Shown piece after piece: positions 52,307 through 59,689 of a DNA stretch of 64,000 nt. A model generated the notes under the pieces. That model saw nothing but the letters and a program-made list of their open reading frames with translations. It ran no database searches and was not told the DNA's origin. The DNA comes from Bacteroidia bacterium. GTDB lineage: Bacteria; Bacteroidota; Bacteroidia; CAIKAF01. The stretch lies in assembly GCA_030427255.1 (NCBI GenBank), contig JAUHWY010000002.1, forward strand, positions 62,001-126,000. Direction: 5' to 3'. Positions within the stretch are counted from its first letter, which is position 1; the number at the start of each line of letters is the position of its first letter. The translations under genes and the position numbers were made by a program.

Positions 52307-52968
52307 GGCAAACCGAAAACCCCTGGAGGTACCTCGTAATCGAAGGCAATATCGGTGCCGGTAAAACCACCTTGGCCACCATGCTTTCTCAACACTTCAG
52401 CTCCAAACTGGTGCTGGAACAGTTTTCCGACAACCCCTTTTTGCCCGGATTTTACAAGGATCGAAAAAAATATGCGTTTCCATTAGAGCTATCTTTCCTT
52501 GCCGAGCGCTACCAGCAGTTAAAAGACGAGCTGGGCAAACCCGACTTATTTCAGCAAGGCATTGTCGCCGATTATTTTGTGCTAAAATCGCTCATCTTTG
52601 CTCAAATTACACTCGACCAACCCGAATTTGAACTGTTTGGACGGCTGTTTAAAATCATTCGCGACAGCCTACCCATGCCCGATAAACTCATTTACTTGCA
52701 CAGCGACCGGGAGCGGCTGCTGCAAAACATCCGCCACCGCGGACGCCCTTACGAACAAGAAATTCAAGAGGATTATCTGCAAAACATTCAATCCGGATAT
52801 TTTGAATTGCTTCGGTCTCTGCAAAACCTGCCCGTAGCCTTAGTCGACGTGTCAAAAATTGATTTTGTAGCGCATAATGAGGACTTTGAGCGCATGTTAC
52901 GGCTTGTGCACCTGCCCCTAAGCCCCGGCATGCACTACTTTGATAGCGATCGGTTAATGGAAGTTTAA
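52294..52968 (+). CDS. Deoxynucleoside kinase
   Basis: 224 aa P-loop kinase of the dNK/dCK/dGK family. Walker A IEGNIGAGKTTLATML (~17), LEQFSDNPFLPGFY with the catalytic acidic residue, LSFLAERYQQL, DYFVLKSLIFAQITL, and LID/Arg region HRGRPYEQEIQEDYL. It phosphorylates deoxynucleosides for salvage; which base is preferred cannot be said. It is coupled to folK. R8 starts five bases after its stop. Confidence 0.92.
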   Translation: MDGLRQTENPWRYLVIEGNIGAGKTTLATMLSQHFSSKLVLEQFSDNPFLPGFYKDRKKYAFPLELSFLAERYQQLKDELGKPDLFQQGIVADYFVLKSLIFAQITLDQPEFELFGRLFKIIRDSLPMPDKLIYLHSDRERLLQNIRHRGRPYEQEIQEDYLQNIQSGYFELLRSLQNLPVALVDVSKIDFVAHNEDFERMLRLVHLPLSPGMHYFDSDRLMEV

Positions 52969-52972
52969 AGTT

Positions 52973-53118
52973 GGGCGCCTTTTCCGGTCTCCCCTCCAAC
53001 TCCTCAGCCGCAGACTTTTTGTGGCTAAGCGCTGCGGGGGCCCTTCTTGGGTCGGGCCTCCACCCGCTAAGCCACAAATGGTCTCCGACTTCCGGGGTTT
53101 CCGGCTCACCCGGGGCGC
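52973..53118 (-). repeat. Structured intergenic repeat R8 (minus orientation)
   Basis: On the minus strand it begins GCGCCCCGGGTGAGCCGGAAACCCC and ends TGAGGAGTTGGAGGGGAGACCGG followed by GGCGC. Terminal helix GCGCC/GGCGC, second helix AAC/GTT, central stem AGACCATTTGTGGCTTAGCG with CGCTTAGCCACAAAAAGTCT, apical hairpin GGCCCGACCC/AAGAAGGGCCCCC-like. It begins five bases after the deoxynucleoside kinase stop. ORF extensions of the next gene into it are spurious. Confidence 0.82.
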
Positions 53119-53200
53119 AGTACCTTGTTCCAACAAAAAAAGCAGCCTCCAAAAACAGAAGTACAAATACGGCAAAAGCCGTACCTTCGAGGCATTCATT

Positions 53201-53956
53201 ATGCACAGCAGCATCTGGTCATATATTTGGGAAGGCCACAAAAGCGGAACCAAAACTTGGGCGCTTTTGCTAGACCCCGACAAAGCTCCTCAAACCCAAT
53301 GGGAGGGCTTACTTGCCTCTGCAGAACGCAATGGCTGTAGCCTTATTTTGTTGGGCACCAGCATGCAAGAAAGCGGCCGCTCCGGTCAGCAAGTCATAGC
53401 CGATATTCGAACGGTGAGTGCATTGCCCGTGGTGCTTTTTCCCGGCCCCGGAAACCCTGTGCTTCAAGAAGCCGATGCCCTATTGTTTTTGAGCCTGGTG
53501 AGTGGCCGAAATCCGGAGTTTCTTATTGGCCAACAAGTGCAAGCGGCTCCAAAAGTGCGGCAAACCGGTTTGGAAACCATTGCCACTGCCTACCAATTGG
53601 TCGACGGAGGAAAAACCACCACCGCACATTATGTGTCCCAAACCTTGCCGGTGCCTGCCGATAAACCAGGCATTGCCGCTGCCACGGCTTTGGCGGCTCA
53701 TTATATGGGCATGAAGCTGCACTATTTGGATGCAGGTTCCGGAGCATTAAACCCGGTTCCGCCCAATTTAATTCAAGCCATAAAGTCCCTAAACTTAGGT
53801 CCCCTTTGGGTTGGTGGAGGCATTCGAAGCCCCCGGCAGGTGCAAGAAGCATGGCAAGCCGGCGCCGATTTGGTCGTTATTGGTCAGGCCTTGGAAGAAA
53901 ACCCAAACCACATGGCTCAACTTTTTGAAGGATTAAGCCCGCAAAGCTGGCGATGA
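53201..53956 (+). CDS. Geranylgeranylglyceryl phosphate synthase family protein (PcrB/GGGPS-like)
   Basis: 251 aa TIM barrel. TWALLLDPDKAP (Asp binds Mg/phosphate), LILLGTSMQESGRSGQQV, LPVVLFPGPGNPVLQEADALLFLSLVSGRNP (short parts: LFPGPGNP, LSLVSGRNP), YLDAGSGALNPVP and WVGGGIRSPRQVQEAWQAGAD are the full GGGPS signature. These enzymes join a polyprenyl diphosphate to sn-glycerol 1-phosphate; members are known in Archaea and in some Bacteroidota such as Flavobacterium. The product here is unknown. The ATG at 53201 is preferred to the TTG-type start at 53021, which lies in R8. Its stop overlaps pnuC. Confidence 0.9.
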   Translation: MHSSIWSYIWEGHKSGTKTWALLLDPDKAPQTQWEGLLASAERNGCSLILLGTSMQESGRSGQQVIADIRTVSALPVVLFPGPGNPVLQEADALLFLSLVSGRNPEFLIGQQVQAAPKVRQTGLETIATAYQLVDGGKTTTAHYVSQTLPVPADKPGIAAATALAAHYMGMKLHYLDAGSGALNPVPPNLIQAIKSLNLGPLWVGGGIRSPRQVQEAWQAGADLVVIGQALEENPNHMAQLFEGLSPQSWR

Positions 53957-54522
53957 TTGCTTGGTCCGATGCGTTGGAGCCTACAGCCGTTGTCTTAGGC
54001 TTGGGCTTTACCCTTTTGGCCGGTCTCGGATATTCCATAAGTTGGTGGTTTGGCATGGTTTCCTCGGCCCTGTACGTAGTAATGGCTTGGCTTTCGGGGT
54101 ATTACTTAGACGTGGTATTGAACGTTTTTTATGTTTTGGCTGCCTTTTATGGTTTGTGGAGTTGGAAACAACCGGAGCAAAACACCTTTAAAGTACCAAA
54201 ACTTCCTAAGGATCAGGTGCTTCTTTGGTGGACTTTGCCCGCTCCTTTGGGCTTATTGGTTGGTTGGCTGGTAGGGATGATTCCCTCGGCAAGTCTTCCC
54301 TTGTTGGATGGTATGACCACCTTTTATGCCTTTGCCGGCACCTATTTGTTGGCCAAAAAGCAAAAATTGGGTTGGGCCATTTTTGTGCCTGTAGACTTGG
54401 TGATGGCGGCTATGTATGCGTATAAAGAATGGCGCTTCGCGGCCCTTCATTTTTTGTTGTTGACGGCTTTGGCCATTTTTGCATGGATGCGCTGGGAAAA
54501 GGATGGAAAAAAAGCAAGCTAA
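53953..54522 (+). CDS. pnuC: Nicotinamide riboside transporter PnuC
   Basis: 189 aa with about seven hydrophobic spans. SWWFGMVSSALYVVMAWLSGYYLDVVLNVFYVLAAFYGLWSW (short parts: ISWWFGMVSSALYV, YYLDVVLNVFYV) and FVPVDLVMAAMYAYKEWRF match PnuC. It imports nicotinamide riboside by facilitated diffusion. The next gene, which overlaps by 20 bases, encodes a NadR-type kinase that would trap the substrate as NMN, so the pair forms an NAD salvage unit. Confidence 0.92.
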   Translation: MIAWSDALEPTAVVLGLGFTLLAGLGYSISWWFGMVSSALYVVMAWLSGYYLDVVLNVFYVLAAFYGLWSWKQPEQNTFKVPKLPKDQVLLWWTLPAPLGLLVGWLVGMIPSASLPLLDGMTTFYAFAGTYLLAKKQKLGWAIFVPVDLVMAAMYAYKEWRFAALHFLLLTALAIFAWMRWEKDGKKAS

Positions 54523-55027
54523 GGTTTTGGTGGTGGCCGGTCCCGAAAGTTCCGGAAAATCTACTTTGGCGCAAGCCTTGGCCCGGCATTTAGGAGGCCG
54601 CTGTGTGCCTGAGCTGGCGCGGAGTTTTATGGAGGGAAAGGCCTTGCCTTTGTCTTGGCAGGAGCTGGAAACCCTGTACCGAAAGCAAGTAGAGGCTTGG
54701 CAGGCCTCTTTAGAGTTTGCAGGTTGGGTGGTTTGGGACACCGATGGATTTAATGGCATGCTTTGGGCCAAACTCGCCTATGGAAAGCGCTTAGATTTTT
54801 TAGAGGAGTTTTGGTCTTTGGAGCCTTGGGATTTGGCCTTGATTTGCAGCCCGGATCTTCCTTGGGAAGCAGACCCCTTAAGGGAAGGTCCCGATGGACG
54901 GTGGGAGCGTTTGGATTATTATACAGCCTGCTACCAAGCTACGAGAAAGCCATTTGCCTTGGTGAGCGGGGAGGGAGAGCCACGTTTTGACATGGCCTTA
55001 AAGGGCATTGATGATTGTTTAGTTTAG
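54503..55027 (+). CDS. NadR-type ATPase, ribosylnicotinamide kinase
   Basis: 174 aa AAA_28/NadR kinase domain only. Walker A GPESSGKSTLAQALA (~14), VPELARSFMEGKALPLSW, VVWDTDGFNGMLWAKL (catalytic Asp) and WEADPLREGPDGRWERLDY. The N-terminal NMN-adenylyltransferase and DNA-binding regions of full NadR are missing, which is normal in Bacteroidota pnuC-linked genes. It would phosphorylate nicotinamide riboside taken up by PnuC. The start ATG at 54503 lies inside pnuC; R9 begins six bases after its stop. Confidence 0.88.
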   Translation: MEKKQAKVLVVAGPESSGKSTLAQALARHLGGRCVPELARSFMEGKALPLSWQELETLYRKQVEAWQASLEFAGWVVWDTDGFNGMLWAKLAYGKRLDFLEEFWSLEPWDLALICSPDLPWEADPLREGPDGRWERLDYYTACYQATRKPFALVSGEGEPRFDMALKGIDDCLV

Positions 55028-55032
55028 ACCAT

Positions 55033-55178
55033 CTGCGGCAGGGACCGGTACGGAAAGCCCGGAGGAGCTAAGCCTTGTGGGGCTTGAGCGGTGTAGGCTG
55101 ACGAAGGAAGCCCACGCACGCTTTAGCCCCACAGGGCTTGGCTCTGAGGACTTGAAGGGAGGGCCCGTTTAGCCGCCC
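55033..55178 (+). repeat. Structured intergenic repeat R9 (plus orientation)
   Basis: Begins CTGCGGCAGGGACCGGTACGGA and ends GAGGACTTGAAGGGAGGGCCCG followed by GCCGCCC. Terminal helix GCGGC/GCCGC, second helix AAG/CTT, central stem AAGCCTTGTGGGGCTT..AGCG with CGCTTTAGCCCCACAGGGCTT; the C/T difference keeps G.T pairing. Apical segment GTGTAGGCTGACGAAGGAAGCC matches the layout of R3 and R8. It starts six bases after the kinase stop. Confidence 0.87.
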
Positions 55179-55199
55179 AAACCAAAAAAAACTTATTTT

Positions 55200-55473
55200 G
55201 AGACTGTTGATGCGTGGTGTTTTCAAGGTTATAACCCTGACCAAGGCGTCAGGGGCAAATTAAGGCGCAGACAAATTGAAAGGCCTCTGACGCTTCGGTC
55301 AGGACAGGCCGGAGTTTACTAATTGTAAATGAGGACCCCGTGACGCTGCGGTCAGGGCAAAAAGCTTGAAATTTGGCTGTAACGCAGACCCTGACGTTAC
55401 AGTCAGGGTTTTTAATCCTGATCGCAGCGTCAGGGCAGGATTGCCGCAAGAATAGCCTCGCATCAACAGTCTC
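55200..55473. mobile_element. 274-bp element with 15-bp perfect terminal inverted repeats (MITE-like)
   Basis: GAGACTGTTGATGCG at 55200-55214 is the exact reverse complement of 55459-55473. The interior carries no gene but five short dyads. The right end overlaps the uvrB stop codon. No transposase and no clear target duplication are seen (only T-rich flanks), so mobility is inference. Confidence 0.55.
55235..55435. repeat. Array of five 20-bp dyads, CTGAC-N6-GTCAG type
   Basis: Copies at 55235, 55285, 55338, 55389 and 55416, each 20 bases with two 7-base arms and a 6-base centre; the best form is CCGTGACGCTGCGGTCAGGG. Copies 1 and 5 are inverted relative to 2-4. The first four starts are 50, 53 and 51 bases apart, about five helical turns. 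They may be protein-binding sites or small hairpins. Confidence 0.75.
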
Positions 55474-57481
55474 ATTTTTTGGCCTGCAACTCAAAGAGTA
55501 AGTCTCTAAGGCGCGCTGCCTCAATGAAATCCAAGGCTTTGGCGGCTTTTTCCATTTGTCGGCGCACCTGTTCTATGCGTTTGTTCAGGGCCTCAGGGCC
55601 TGCATAGTCCAAGTTGGCTTCGGCAGCCAGCGCACTTTCTTCGGGCTGCTTATAATCCTCGTATTTTTTACTCTTCCCGCCCATGGAAGTGCTGCGTAGA
55701 ATGGCTTCGCGGTCGCGCACCAAAGGCGTCGGTTTCATGTTGTGTTTTAGGTTGTAGGCCACTTGCTTTTCGCGCCTGCGCTCGGTTTCTTCTATGGCCT
55801 TTTTCATTGAATCGGTCTCCCGATCGGCATACATAATTACGGTGCCGTTTACGTTTCTGGCGGCGCGTCCAATGGTCTGAATGAGCGAACGTTGATTTCG
55901 TAAAAAGCCTTCTTTGTCGGCATCCAAAATGGCCACCAAAGACACCTCGGGCAGGTCTAATCCTTCGCGCAGCAGGTTCACTCCAATAAGCACATCAAAG
56001 ATGCCCAGTCTTAATTCCCTTAGAATTTCAACGCGTTCTAAGGTGTCCACTTCGGAGTGAATGTAGCGGCAGCGGATGTGCAATCTTTGGAAATATTTGT
56101 GGAGCTCCTCAGCCATGCGCTTGGTGAGGGTGGTTATCAACACCCGCTCGTCGCGTTCTGCCCGTAGGTTAATTTCTTCGATTAAATCATCGATTTGGTT
56201 TTTGGTGGGCCTCACTTCAATGAGCGGGTCCAGCAATCCGGTGGGGCGAATGATTTGTTCGGCAAAAAGTCCTTCGGACTTGTCGAGTTCGTAGTCGCCG
56301 GGGGTAGCGCTCACATATACGGCTTGGTTAATGAGTCCTTCGAATTCCTCAAATTTTAGGGGGCGGTTGTCAAGCGCTGCCGGAAGGCGAAATCCATATT
56401 CCACCAAATTTGTTTTTCGCATGCGGTCGCCGTTGTACATGGCGCGGATTTGGGGAATGGTTACGTGGCTTTCGTCAATGATGAGCAGCCAGTCGTCGGG
56501 GAAATAATCGAGCAGGCAAAAAGGGCGTGTACCGGGTTTTCTACCGTCAAAATAGCGGCTGTAGTTTTCGATGCCGGAGCAATAACCCAGCTCGCGAATC
56601 ATTTCGAGGTCATATTCTACTCTTTGCTCCAGACGTTTGGCCTCCAGCGGCTTGCCGGTTTCTTTAAAAAACTCAATTTGAGCCACCAAATCGTCTTGAA
56701 TTTTATAAGTCGCGCCTTTGATGCGTTCCCGGGTAGTTACAAAAAGGTTGGCAGGATTGATGGTAAACTGATCCATTTTGTCCAAGGCTTGTCCGGTAAG
56801 CGGATCAATAAGTTCAATGGCTTCAATTTCGTCGCCCCAAAAATAAATTCGAACGGCATTTTCGGCGTAAGCCAAAAAGACATCTACGGTATCGCCAATG
56901 ACTCGAAAGGTGCCTCTTTTAAACTCCTGCTCGGTTCTAAAGTAGAGTCCTTCAATAAGTTGATACAAAAATTTATTGCGGCTGATGTGGTCTCCAACCT
57001 TAATGCGAATGGTTTGCGCATAAAAATCCTCAGGGTTTCCCATGCCGTAAATGCAGGAAACCGATGCCACGACCAACACATCTCTTCTGCCGGACAACAG
57101 GGCCGAAGTAGTCGAAAGACGGAGCTTTTCGATTTCATCGTTGATGCTCAGGTCTTTTTCAATGTAGGTATCGCTGGTAGGGATGTAGGCTTCGGGTTGG
57201 TAATAGTCGTAGTAGGACACAAAGTATTCTACGGCATTTTGCGGAAAGAATTGCCTGAATTCTCCATACAGCTGTGCCGCTAGGGTTTTGTTGTGGCTCA
57301 ATACCAAAGTGGGTTTTTGCACCTGTTCCACCACATTGGCCATGGTAAAGGTTTTTCCTGTTCCGGTTGCTCCCAAGAGCGTTTGAAAGGGGATGCCGGA
57401 CTTAATTCCTTGGGTAATTTCAGCAATAGCCATGGGCTGGTCTCCCAAAGGCTTGTAAGCCGATTCTAATTTAAATTTCAT
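55472..57481 (-). CDS. uvrB: Excinuclease ABC subunit B
   Basis: 669 aa nucleotide-excision-repair helicase. Walker A GATGTGKTFTMANV (~40), the damage-probing beta-hairpin YYDYYQPEAYIP (~95), VASVSCIYGMGNPEDF, DESHVTIPQI (DEAD-like motif II), YVSATPGDYE, and helicase domain 2 VLITTLTKRMAEEL, GLDLPEVSLVAILDADKEGFLR (split), QTIGRAARN. A UVR motif (IEQVRRQMEKAAKALDF) ends the protein and binds UvrA/UvrC. The start at 57481 is preferred to a longer frame that overlaps the TPR gene. It follows that gene by 13 bases. Confidence 0.96.
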   Translation of the reverse strand: MKFKLESAYKPLGDQPMAIAEITQGIKSGIPFQTLLGATGTGKTFTMANVVEQVQKPTLVLSHNKTLAAQLYGEFRQFFPQNAVEYFVSYYDYYQPEAYIPTSDTYIEKDLSINDEIEKLRLSTTSALLSGRRDVLVVASVSCIYGMGNPEDFYAQTIRIKVGDHISRNKFLYQLIEGLYFRTEQEFKRGTFRVIGDTVDVFLAYAENAVRIYFWGDEIEAIELIDPLTGQALDKMDQFTINPANLFVTTRERIKGATYKIQDDLVAQIEFFKETGKPLEAKRLEQRVEYDLEMIRELGYCSGIENYSRYFDGRKPGTRPFCLLDYFPDDWLLIIDESHVTIPQIRAMYNGDRMRKTNLVEYGFRLPAALDNRPLKFEEFEGLINQAVYVSATPGDYELDKSEGLFAEQIIRPTGLLDPLIEVRPTKNQIDDLIEEINLRAERDERVLITTLTKRMAEELHKYFQRLHIRCRYIHSEVDTLERVEILRELRLGIFDVLIGVNLLREGLDLPEVSLVAILDADKEGFLRNQRSLIQTIGRAARNVNGTVIMYADRETDSMKKAIEETERRREKQVAYNLKHNMKPTPLVRDREAILRSTSMGGKSKKYEDYKQPEESALAAEANLDYAGPEALNKRIEQVRRQMEKAAKALDFIEAARLRDLLFELQAKK

Positions 57482-57494
57482 AGCAACGCTAGCC

Positions 57495-58343
57495 TCATTT
57501 TCCGGTTTTTTTGATGGATGCACTGAGCGAAAGCCACCAAGCAAGACCACCAAGGACTAAAACGCCAATTAATATTTTCCACCAAGTGAAATACTGCAAA
57601 AAGCTACTACGTAAAACGGATTTTCGGTCTTGAATGTTTGGTTCAAAATCGGGGTTTAATTCTTGCGCTTTTTGCCACCAAAGCTTGGCGTCTTCATTTT
57701 CTCCGGTTAAAAAATACAGGTCGCCCAAATCAAGGCAAAGTTGTGCAAGCCAAGGGTCGTTGGAGGGCAGCAAAAAGCCTTGATGCTCCATAAAGTCGGA
57801 GAGCTCCCTGCGCAATTTTTCCCAGGCCTGTATTTGATCCGGATTGCCTTGGGTTTCCTTCTTATGCCTAAGATTCACTTCTGTATTTAGGTCTAAAAAG
57901 GTATGCGGAGATTGCAAAGGGTTGGCACGGGCTTCAAGGTATTTTACCCAAAAATTTCCGGTACCAAAGCACCATTGGGGATTTAGCGCCAAGGTCTTTT
58001 GGGCGTAAGGCAGTGCTTTCTTATACTTTCCTTGCTTTTGGAGCGCCCAGGCCATGGCGGCATGGAATTGATCTATGCCTTGAACGTCTTGGCGAGGCAA
58101 AAGGCTTTGGAGTACCTGAAGTGCTGAGGAGCTTCGGTTTTGCACAATTTCCCATTGGAGCCATTGAATCAAGGGCCGTGGCTCATCTGTTTCCAAGTGT
58201 AAGGCAATCAGGCTGTCTTGGGTCGTTTGGACCCTAAGGCTGTCGGGGGTTCTTAGCAGTTTTTCGGGGCCGAAACCCTCGTCTGAATCGGGAGAAGATC
58301 CAAAAATGCCAATGCAGAGCAGAGAAACCAACAGTGCTTTCAT
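57495..58343 (-). CDS. TPR protein with N-terminal signal and C-terminal membrane anchor
   Basis: 282 aa. Signal-like MKALLVSLLCIGIFGSSP, then helical repeats (~60-115 and ~195-240: FHAAMAWALQKQGKYKKALPY, LCLDLGDLYFLTGENEDAKLW), and one transmembrane span (WWKILIGVLVLGGLAWWLSL, ~252-271) followed by a short basic tail. The repeats would face the periplasm. Function unknown. Probably co-transcribed with uvrB 13 bases downstream. Confidence 0.75.
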   Translation of the reverse strand: MKALLVSLLCIGIFGSSPDSDEGFGPEKLLRTPDSLRVQTTQDSLIALHLETDEPRPLIQWLQWEIVQNRSSSALQVLQSLLPRQDVQGIDQFHAAMAWALQKQGKYKKALPYAQKTLALNPQWCFGTGNFWVKYLEARANPLQSPHTFLDLNTEVNLRHKKETQGNPDQIQAWEKLRRELSDFMEHQGFLLPSNDPWLAQLCLDLGDLYFLTGENEDAKLWWQKAQELNPDFEPNIQDRKSVLRSSFLQYFTWWKILIGVLVLGGLAWWLSLSASIKKTGK

Positions 58344-58347
58344 AGGG

Positions 58348-58355
58348 CAAAAGTA
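58348..58355 (-). promoter_or_regulatory. -7 box adjacent to the TPR gene start (TACTTTTG)
   Basis: On the minus strand TACTTTTG matches TAnnTTTG and ends four bases before the ATG at 58343, implying a leaderless transcript if active. Confidence 0.4.
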
Positions 58356-58528
58356 GGGCTTTCCGAGGGCAAATGGAGGCAAATGGGTGTAGAATAGGGG
58401 AGTAGTGGTAGGGCTTTCCCAAAAATGAGTTTTATTATTCTATTTTAGAAATATACAGTATACCTAGAATGCGATTTATTTTTTCTTTTGGTGGTTTTGT
58501 ATTATCTTTAAGTCAAATTTTAATCGAC

Positions 58529-59689
58529 ATGAAAACTTGGATTGCAGCCTTATGCTGCTTGCCGATTCATGTCCTCCACCCCCAACACGCGGCCGGAATT
58601 GGCTTTGTCGATTTTAGGCCCATCAATAGGTTCGACATCCAAGGCAATGTGGCTATTGGCCACTCCTATGCCGGGGAAATTGAAGCGCCTCCCAATGGTT
58701 TATTGGTGCAAGGGAACACCGGAATTGGCGTGCTTCAACCCGGCTGTGCTTTGGAAGTGGCCGGTCAAACCTGGCTTAGAGACACCCTAAGGCTGCCCGG
58801 ACCTTTGCTTCATTCGCTGCAGTCCAATGGCAGCAGCTTGGCTTGGCAAGCCGAAAGTCCCATCGAATGGCTTCCGCCCTCGGGAAATCAGCGCATTGTG
58901 TTGCGGCCTTCCAGTGGCGAGCTGCATGCCAGCGGCTATTTGCAAAGCGGGGCTTTGGCCGGCACCGGCATGCAACATGTGGTTGCCGATGCTCAGGGGC
59001 GCTTGGTGCCCGGTGGGTCTGGCCTTCTGACCTTAAATTCCGCTTATCAATGGCAGCAAGCCGCTAGCACCTCAACCATGCTGCAAGTCTGGTATGGCCC
59101 TCAAGGTCACCAAAATCAATGGTCGTTGAAAAACGCGCAAGGCCAAACCGTAGCTTCGGGGGCTGGCGGCCCCAGTCAACACATGGCTTTTCAGCAGTCC
59201 ATGCCACTACCTCCCGGCCCTTACCTGTTGGAAGCTTGGGATTTGGGCGGCGACGGCTGGCAAACCGGCTATGTGCAGTTCCTGTTTTCGGGGTACTCTT
59301 TTGGCCCGGTGCAACCTCAAGGGGCCTACCAGTCCTGGCTTGTACAGGTTCCTGCTACCCAGGTTGCCGTGCCGGTGCAAAACCAAATGGTGGCCGAGCG
59401 CCTAATTCGTGGCCACGTAGGCGGCGACGGAATGCCCATGAAGGGAGGTGGTTTTGAGGTCCAAAAAACCGGCGTAGGAGTATACATTATTCGGTTTAGT
59501 CAGGCCTTTGCGGATGTTCCCGTGGCTTTAGTCTCGCAAGCCTTTGAATCCAGCGGAGCCATGAATTATGCCACCAGTCCTGTGCAACTGGCCGCAGCAG
59601 ATGCTCACCAGCTTCGGATAGAAACCTATGACGAAAGCGGTTTGCCTGAAGACCGAGCCTTTAGCTTTATGGCTATTGGGGCGCCTTAG
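58529..59689 (+). CDS. Secreted protein with C-terminal lectin-like domain
   Basis: 386 aa from the ATG at 58529 (MKTWIAALCCLPIHVLHPQ, a short signal); an in-frame ATG at 58469 would add 20 residues, but a weak -7-like TATCTTTA lies at 58503-58510 between them. The region ~40-85 (GNVAIGHSYAG, NTGIGVLQPGCALEVAG) is the stalk-type repeat of Bacteroidota surface proteins. Residues ~170-270 form a beta domain (LLEAWDLGGDGWQTGYVQFLF), and ~300-386 (GFEVQKTGVGVYIIRFSQAF, PVALVSQAFESSG) resemble H-type lectin-like beta folds. No sorting tail is evident. Probably surface or matrix; function unknown. Confidence 0.65.
   Translation: MKTWIAALCCLPIHVLHPQHAAGIGFVDFRPINRFDIQGNVAIGHSYAGEIEAPPNGLLVQGNTGIGVLQPGCALEVAGQTWLRDTLRLPGPLLHSLQSNGSSLAWQAESPIEWLPPSGNQRIVLRPSSGELHASGYLQSGALAGTGMQHVVADAQGRLVPGGSGLLTLNSAYQWQQAASTSTMLQVWYGPQGHQNQWSLKNAQGQTVASGAGGPSQHMAFQQSMPLPPGPYLLEAWDLGGDGWQTGYVQFLFSGYSFGPVQPQGAYQSWLVQVPATQVAVPVQNQMVAERLIRGHVGGDGMPMKGGGFEVQKTGVGVYIIRFSQAFADVPVALVSQAFESSGAMNYATSPVQLAAADAHQLRIETYDESGLPEDRAFSFMAIGAP

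Noticed and set aside
53021-53200. N-terminal extension of the GGGP synthase frame (about 60 extra residues).
   Set aside because: It lies largely in repeat R8 and has no homology to the family; the ATG at 53201 gives the expected N-terminus.
55235-55435. The five 20-bp repeats looked at first like a small CRISPR array.
   Set aside because: The repeats vary in their centres, occur in both orientations, have a shorter last interval, and no cas gene is near. They behave as dyads in a terminal-inverted-repeat element.
56450-57283. A 277-codon open frame on the plus strand.
   Set aside because: It is antisense to uvrB, whose product is unmistakable; a by-product of codon use.
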